Source: Lineus longissimus (Eukaryota; Nemertea; Pilidiophora; Heteronemertea; Lineidae). Taken from it: DNA of 64,000 bases. Below are positions 48,481-64,000 of the stretch, piece after piece (the stretch's first letter is position 1; the number at the start of each line of letters is the position of its first letter). The stretch lies in assembly GCF_910592395.1 (NCBI RefSeq), contig NC_088318.1:4548756-4612755 (forward strand), written 5' to 3'. The notes under the pieces are model-generated. The model saw only the letters and a program-made list of their open reading frames with translations, was not told the DNA's origin and did no database searches. The translations under genes and the position numbers were made by a program.

Positions 48481-50105
48481 TTAAAGTGATGGTGACTGAA
48501 TTGAAGTGGGGTATGACCTGTCACGCACATCACCAGCGTGTCATGGTGCCACGCAAATGACGTGTTGTGTACGTCACTCGCAGGAAAAGGGTTAAACCAC
48601 AATGGTTATCCACGCTTGATATGGCAAGAAAGGCCAGATGAAAAAATTATTCGTTGCTAGTCTTATTATAGCATTTATAAATTCGGTCAAATTCTAATAT
48701 TAGTTTTTGAAATTTCTATAAAGAAAGAATTCAATCATTGAAATCTATCTTATTCCCTATTCTATATTCCACAGCCAAGCATCAAAAAGAAATTTAAATG
48801 CAACAGGAACATTAGAAGAGATCATGATAGGTTACATACTGTAAACTGCCAAATTTCCGTTGAACCAATTATCGGGAAAAAGGCAAGAAATTTTGTTAGC
48901 CACTAAAATAAAAAAAATGTGAAATTTCTTTTTCAGAGGTTTTTGCAGGTGCAAAATTTTGGCAGTTTAGAGGATTGAGTTTACATACACCAGTCTTAGG
49001 ACAAACTAACAGCAAGCATTCATTAATTACTAATGTAGTCACAATTACCCCCCTTCCCCCTATCCCCTCCCCCCTCCCCGACATCACTTGTACACTGTTG
49101 CACTGAATATACAATTCCATTATAAGCTCGCTTATTATTCGATAAGTACATTTTATATCACCATACTATACAAAATTCAAGCTGTACTAGCTATCGGCCA
49201 ATTATATAAAACAGTTGACTAGCTAAGCCATAAACAATATACAAATGATACAATGAATGTACACAGTACACTCGAGTTTATAAGACCAACAGTCGTCTTG
49301 AACAACCAAGCTTACTTGAATGTAAACGCATTGTGGGAAGACTTCCCAAAAACTTTGGCGGCGCCACATAATTTTTTGGCAAATGTGCTCATATGAACCA
49401 GCATCATGAACTCAAACAGCTAATCATCACACTGGGGAATCGCAACAACCGCTCTGAGGACTGTCCACCTCTCCGAGTTGAGGCTAACAAACTCTCCCAT
49501 TGAAAGCAGCCTCAGACTGTCTCAACTTGGCTCTTGTATAGACTGTATATAGACTTGTACATGTACATGTACTTTGTAGTTTCAATACTGTCATGAAGAT
49601 AGAGTATGGAACAGTCCATACAAGAGCCTAAATCATACAATCCATACAAGAGCCCAATCTTAACAGTCCATACAAGGGCCCAGTTTTTCAAAGGCTGGTT
49701 CACTCGGAGTGGTGGTCAGCCTTATCTCAGAGATGTTGCAGCTAATTCCCCTGGGCAAACATTGAATATAAAGATTGGTGTAGGGTTTGTCCATTGCTAA
49801 ATTGCTCAATCATTCAGTTCAGATAAACTTAAATTAGACTTACAAATTAGAATTGATAGCAACAGGTTCTTCAAGGTTACACAACAGGACCCAAGGACTC
49901 TGTTCAATAGCCAAAAGCAGGGTCAAATTTTATATTCTTAAAGGGAGTCTACAAGTCGGCCTAAGAGCCGGTTATGTAGGTCAAATTAAGTTACACAAAG
50001 TTGCCGATAGGGGTGTCTCCTATCACACAGAATATTGAAACTATTTATGCTTTATGAAGAATACTTTTTTCACTGAGTCAAACATGACCTATTTTCTTAT
50101 ATATA
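48481..50105. other. Intergenic region, no gene seen
   Basis: AT-rich with a C-rich strand block (49,047-49,080). A short inverted pair of TACAAGAGCC motifs lies around 49,620-49,680. No exon or family similarity. Confidence 0.5.
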
Positions 50106-50296
50106 TGTGACCCGCCATGACAAAATGAGTCGCATGTCGCTCTGAGCTTGACAGGTTGAGACAGACTGGTTGTTCATTTCACCATTGTCTGCCTTTTGTA
50201 AAATCGGAGCATATCAATTTCTTCTATTATGTCCTGGTGTTATTTTAGGCTCATCTTCTGTGCGACATGCGACTCATTTTGTCGTGGTGGGTCACA
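50106..50296. mobile_element. 191-bp MITE, copy 1
   Basis: Inverted ends TGTGACCCGCCATGACAAAA and TTTTGTCGTGGTGGGTCACA, with ATGAGTCGCATGTCGC just inside both. Flanked by TA-rich DNA (TATA/TATT), compatible with a TA target. Copy 2 at 56,500-56,690 has the same length in the opposite orientation. Confidence 0.85.
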
Positions 50297-50919
50297 TATT
50301 AGTCACCAGAACACTACTAATTTGACCCCCTAGCTCTGGCTTAGCTATATGTCACCTTAGACATTTAAGAACGATGTGAATTGAACAGCAACTTCACTTC
50401 ATACATTGTACTTCTGTACAATTTTGTATAATTATTATATCATCCGTGTTTTTTTGGCTATTACATGTATAAATAAGCAAAATCAGCACAATTATACAAC
50501 CAATATTTTTTCAGCGGAGTAGTAAAATGACTTGTCATAGTCTCACAGTCTTAATATTATGCGAAGATTCATCCCTAGTCTAGGCGTTCGAATCACAAAT
50601 CCATTAGCAGTCATCTATCAGTCAATTCTTTTGATTACATTGGAAATTATATCAGTTTTGTAATACACACACACAGGTGAACTAAAAGTTCTATGCCACT
50701 TGCCAGAGTTTGAGATTTCCTCTGTTGACTCTTTTTGGCATTGTACATTTCAGTAATACTGTTAACAAGTTACCTTTCATGGTCATTTTTGTTTGGTCTA
50801 TAGGTGAAAATGATTGCCCCTGAAATGGAAAGTCCAACTGAAATTGCAGTTACAGGTTTGTTAAAATGCTTAATATAGTTACACTAAAGTTGCGATAGCA
50901 TTCCACACTCAGGCTACAA

Positions 50920-51330
50920 AGGGCTCAGAAAGTACTTTGTTATGGTCAAAATAAAGTCAAATGACTCAGAAGGTACTTTTTATGGCCAAAATGACGTCAA
51001 ATGGCTCATTAGGTACTTTGTTATGGTCAAAATGATGTCAAATGGCTCAGAAAGTACTTTGTTATGGTCAAAATGATGTCAAATTGCGCAGGAAGTACTT
51101 TGTTATGGTCAAAATGATGTCAAATCGCTCAGAAAGTTCTTTGTTATGGCCAAAATGACGTCAAATTGCTCAGAACAACTTTGTTATGGTCAAAATAACG
51201 TCAAATGACTCAGAAAGTTCTTTTTATGGTCAAAATGACGTCAAATGACTCAGAGAATACTTTTTTATTGTCAAAATGACGCCAAATGGCTCATTAGGTG
51301 CTTTGTTATGGTCAAAATGATGTCAAAACT
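50920..51330 (+). repeat. 41-bp tandem repeat with CRE-like TGACGTCA cores
   Basis: About ten imperfect units, each with GTACTTTGTTATGGTCAAAA then TGAYGTCAAATGGCTCAG. At least three units carry a perfect TGACGTCA palindrome; others have TGATGTCA. The array lies about 0.7-1.1 kb 3' of the CCDC102A stop codon. Confidence 0.85.
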
Positions 51331-51990
51331 CTGACATTATTGATCCAAACTCTCTGTCGCACAATCCAAAATTTTTCTGAGATGCGGAAAACCTGCGACT
51401 GTTTTAATACCGGTAGTTAGCGAGTGCAGAACACTGTTACACAAAATCACAAACTACAGATATTTCCAAGCTTAAAGTACTGCAAATTTAATGATGTTCA
51501 TCTCAGCTTCATCTGCTGTGTCAGTGTGATTCTGATTATTGCCATGAACTATAATTTGTCTCAATCAGCACTGTTTTATACCATACATCAGACTTGGTCT
51601 TGATATCCAGGTGTAAGACCTAATAGCATCTGGAAAGTGATTATCAACATATATGGGTTCATTGCATGGGCTTGAGCCTTTGTCATGGATCAAGTTTATA
51701 CCATACCCACAACAGAAGGCCGATGTGAGGAAAAGGGATTTTTACGTTAGATCAGAACTCGTCTCAGATGAACAATGCATGGATGTCCCAGCGAAATCAG
51801 ATGTGTCGTAAATGATCCTCTTCCCAACTCTTGAAAGTGAAGCTCTTTTAAACTAACTGATTGTTCTTTGAACAAGTTGAAGTCTTCCTATCACAAGATC
51901 TCATCCAAAATCAGATTCTGCCTCCAAGAACATTCCTCTAGTCCAACTGAACACTTTGGACCAGACTTTTTCGGACTTTTTCGATGGCTA

Positions 51991-62037
<10,047 letters not shown>

Positions 62038-62165
62038 CTGCATGAAAAAATGAAATTTATTGCTTTTGATTCCCATTCGATCACACATGCTTATTAAAAA
62101 AAAAATTTAAAGGAATTACTTTGCCTTTCCAGCATGCCACAAAACATTGCACAATCATGCATTAA

Positions 62166-62397
62166 AGACCTAAGCCGTTAGTTAAAAAATTTGAATTTGT
62201 AATTGAATTTAAAAATGTCCAATTGCAGAAATACGCACAAAATATAAATGTCAACATTGCCGTTGTGTAGTCTGATATACAAATACCATGAATGCCAAGT
62301 TTCAACAAATTTGTATTCATAATAACTGCACTACAACATTTTTATTAGTGGATTTCTATAACTGGACCACCAGCAGTTACGAATGATGTAGCCCTTT
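62166..62397. mobile_element. TTAA-flanked MITE, third copy
   Basis: Same orientation as 36,923-37,125, with TTAA on both sides. Ends AGACCTAAGCCGTT and a matching 3' end TGTAGCCCT. The internal TGTCAACATTGCCGTTGTGT stretch is shared. Confidence 0.75.
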
Positions 62398-63314
62398 AAG
62401 AGATGTTTTTGTCAATGTTAAACTTTTTCTAGGTGAATTTAGAAGTTGTTCAACAAAAGACTTTTAAAATTGCTTTATCACTCTGACAAGTGCTGTGGGG
62501 TATCGTCAACATCTGCATTATTCAAACTTTAGAGCCTAAAATGTAGTCATACACGAAAGCAAGCATAGATTAATCTATAGAGGTTCTTCACTGACGTCAC
62601 ATGATGACGTTGCCTATTGTTTTGCACGGCCATATTGGCCGTCACACGTGGTCACGACGTAAAGGAAATGCATTGGCAGGTGGCCGTCAAAACATCACGT
62701 CGTGACGTCATGTGAAGAACCTCTATACTTGATGAAAGTAATCTAATAGAGAAAACTGGCAAGGCCTTTGAAAACACTCGTAAACATTGTAACGAAATGA
62801 ACCAAGATTTTTGAGTGATTTCACAGGTTAGACTTGCTGCACCTGGTCATCAAGATAAAGAATATCACCTAATCACCTGATACAATGTACCTTTCAGTTT
62901 TAGCAAGTATCTAGACATAAGATAGCACACTTGCAGGTAAACAATGCACAAAGTAGGCCTGCACAAGAAAAACCTCAATTTTTAAAGAATATTATGTACA
63001 GAATGAATTATGTTTGTACACATCCTTGGTTGATTGCACAGCTACACAAGACATAGCGCTCTATTTACGACTACATGTAGACGTCGGATCAACCAAGCGA
63101 ACGGCTGGCTTGAAATACGATCCTTAGAGCATGACAAAAAGCGTCATGAGCTGAGGCTTTGGCCTCTTACCTGAAAATAGTCTCAACTAAGGTTTGATAC
63201 TGTGCAAAGTACACATTCACTTCACACTACAATATAGTACACTCACATTTAAACCGAAGTCATAAACTGACAAAGTCTTAAACACTACATGAGCATGTAC
63301 ATGCGGTAACAACG
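62398..63314. other. CCDC102A intron, no further exon seen
   Basis: I searched the minus strand for the exon preceding 62,037 and found none. Two inverted blocks (AGAGGTTCTTCACTGACGTC near 62,578 and GACGTCATGTGAAGAACCTC near 62,705) form a hairpin of about 150 bp that includes a GGCCATATTGGCC palindrome, probably another MITE. Confidence 0.55.
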
Positions 63315-63537
63315 CCCGTGTCAACATTGGCCCGTGTAAACATTGGCCCGTGCAAACATTGGCCCGTGTAAACATTGGCCAGTGCAAACATTGGCCCGTG
63401 TAAACATTGGCCCGTGTAAACATTTGCCCGTGTAAACATTGGCCCGTGTAAACATTGGCCCGTGTAAACATTGGCCCGTGTAAACATTGGCCTGTGTAAA
63501 CATTGGCCCGTGTAAACATTGGCCCGTGTAAACATTG
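63315..63537 (+). repeat. 16-bp satellite, about 14 units
   Basis: Units of AAACATTGGCCCGTGT with few substitutions (CCAGTGCA, CCTGTGTA variants). The Cys/His/Gly-rich frames on the minus strand come from the repeat. Confidence 0.95.
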
Positions 63538-63608
63538 CAAGGACAACACCAACAACTGATGTAGATGTCAAAGATGACACACAGCGAGCTCACAGAGTCA
63601 GCAAAAGA

Positions 63609-63858
63609 GGGAGACGCGGTGGCGCGGTGGTAGAGAGTCGGACTCATGATCCGGAGGTCGTGGGTTTGATTCCCGGCTTAATTGTCACTTTGCTCTCCTA
63701 CTGGTCGAGTTCAAGAATGAGCGCTTTGTAGCTGCTCCTTGAAACCCCAGATTGACTTCTGTGGAGACCGGGATGATGATAGTCCCAAAGCGCTTGAGAA
63801 TACCCAGCTATTGAGTAATTCGAGCACTATATAAGTGCCGACTATTATCATTATATAT
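63609..63858 (+). mobile_element. tRNA-derived SINE, second family
   Basis: A box TGGCGCGGTGGTAGAGAG and B box GGTTTGATTCCC with a CAT anticodon-like triplet at the right distance, then a body ending GAGCACTATATAAGTGCCGA followed by an ATTATCATTATA tail. GCACTATATAAGTGCC-type ends before ATT repeats occur in SINEs of many marine invertebrates. The head is too altered to be a working tRNA. Confidence 0.8.
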
Positions 63859-64000
63859 TATATAACGATGGAACAGATCTCCAAACTCCAGAGACGTGAT
63901 TGGCTTCATTGTGTCATTTTGCATTGTTTTGCACTGGTATAAAAATCGACCTCCTAACATGCCTAATTAAGAAAAAGGTATGAGTGACTGCGTCCCCTGG

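Noticed and set aside
63217-63647. Minus-strand frames with repeated CLHGPMFTRANVYTG peptides
   Set aside because: Reading of the 16-bp satellite in all three frames.
63615-63690. tRNA gene with CAT anticodon
   Set aside because: A and B boxes are present, but the stems are imperfect and it continues into a SINE body with a tail. Called as SINE.

Overview
This is a eukaryotic (metazoan) genomic window. Genes are split into short exons with GT-AG introns, AATAAA signals follow the stop codons, and the sequence is full of MITEs, tRNA-type SINEs, satellites and TACATGTA-rich intergenic DNA. Gene content and repeat style fit a marine invertebrate deuterostome. A cephalochordate such as Branchiostoma is my best guess, but species is not proven by what I can read.

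Layout. (1) 1-12,544 and 15,505-32,139 are the two arms of a large direct segmental duplication. Each arm carries a MATE-family (SLC47-like) multidrug/toxin extrusion transporter on the + strand. Copy A (262-9,796) loses its first exons to the left window edge. Copy B (14,141-29,840) is complete: 18 coding exons whose lengths sum to 1,959 nt, or 652 aa. Every exon boundary keeps phase in both copies. The copies differ by a handful of amino acids, but their introns have diverged by transposon insertions and by massive tandem-repeat growth in copy B (a 42-bp minisatellite from about 9 to about 77 units, and a TCG/TCA microsatellite). (2) Between them, 12,680-13,195 holds the last exons of an SLC22-like (organic ion, MFS) transporter. 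(3) 33,290-33,947 (+) holds the last two exons of an unidentified protein, with a decayed copy of one exon exactly 150 bp upstream. (4) 34.8-42.8 kb (-) holds a phase-consistent multi-exon gene of unknown function. (5) 51,991-62,037 (-) is the 3' half of a CCDC102A orthologue, a coiled-coil protein, with a possible alternative 85-nt penultimate exon that changes the C-terminus.

The rest is mobile-element territory. I could define several families by terminal inverted repeats, target-site duplications (TSDs) and empty sites in the sister arm: a Kolobok-like TTAA element with a THAP-domain ORF, TTAA MITEs with the same ends, a 116-bp palindromic MITE with 5-bp TSDs, a roughly 350-bp MITE with AT TSDs, a 992-bp foldback element with 6-bp TSDs, TA-flanked pogo-like MITEs, a 191-bp MITE pair and two tRNA-derived SINEs.

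The most interesting biology is in the MATE pair. Copy A has a mutually exclusive exon pair (8a/8b) of which copy B has lost 8a. Both paralogues lack two glutamates thought essential for proton-coupled transport in human MATE1. Most long open reading frames in the window (17-20.5 kb, both strands) are artefacts of a satellite whose unit length is a multiple of three.
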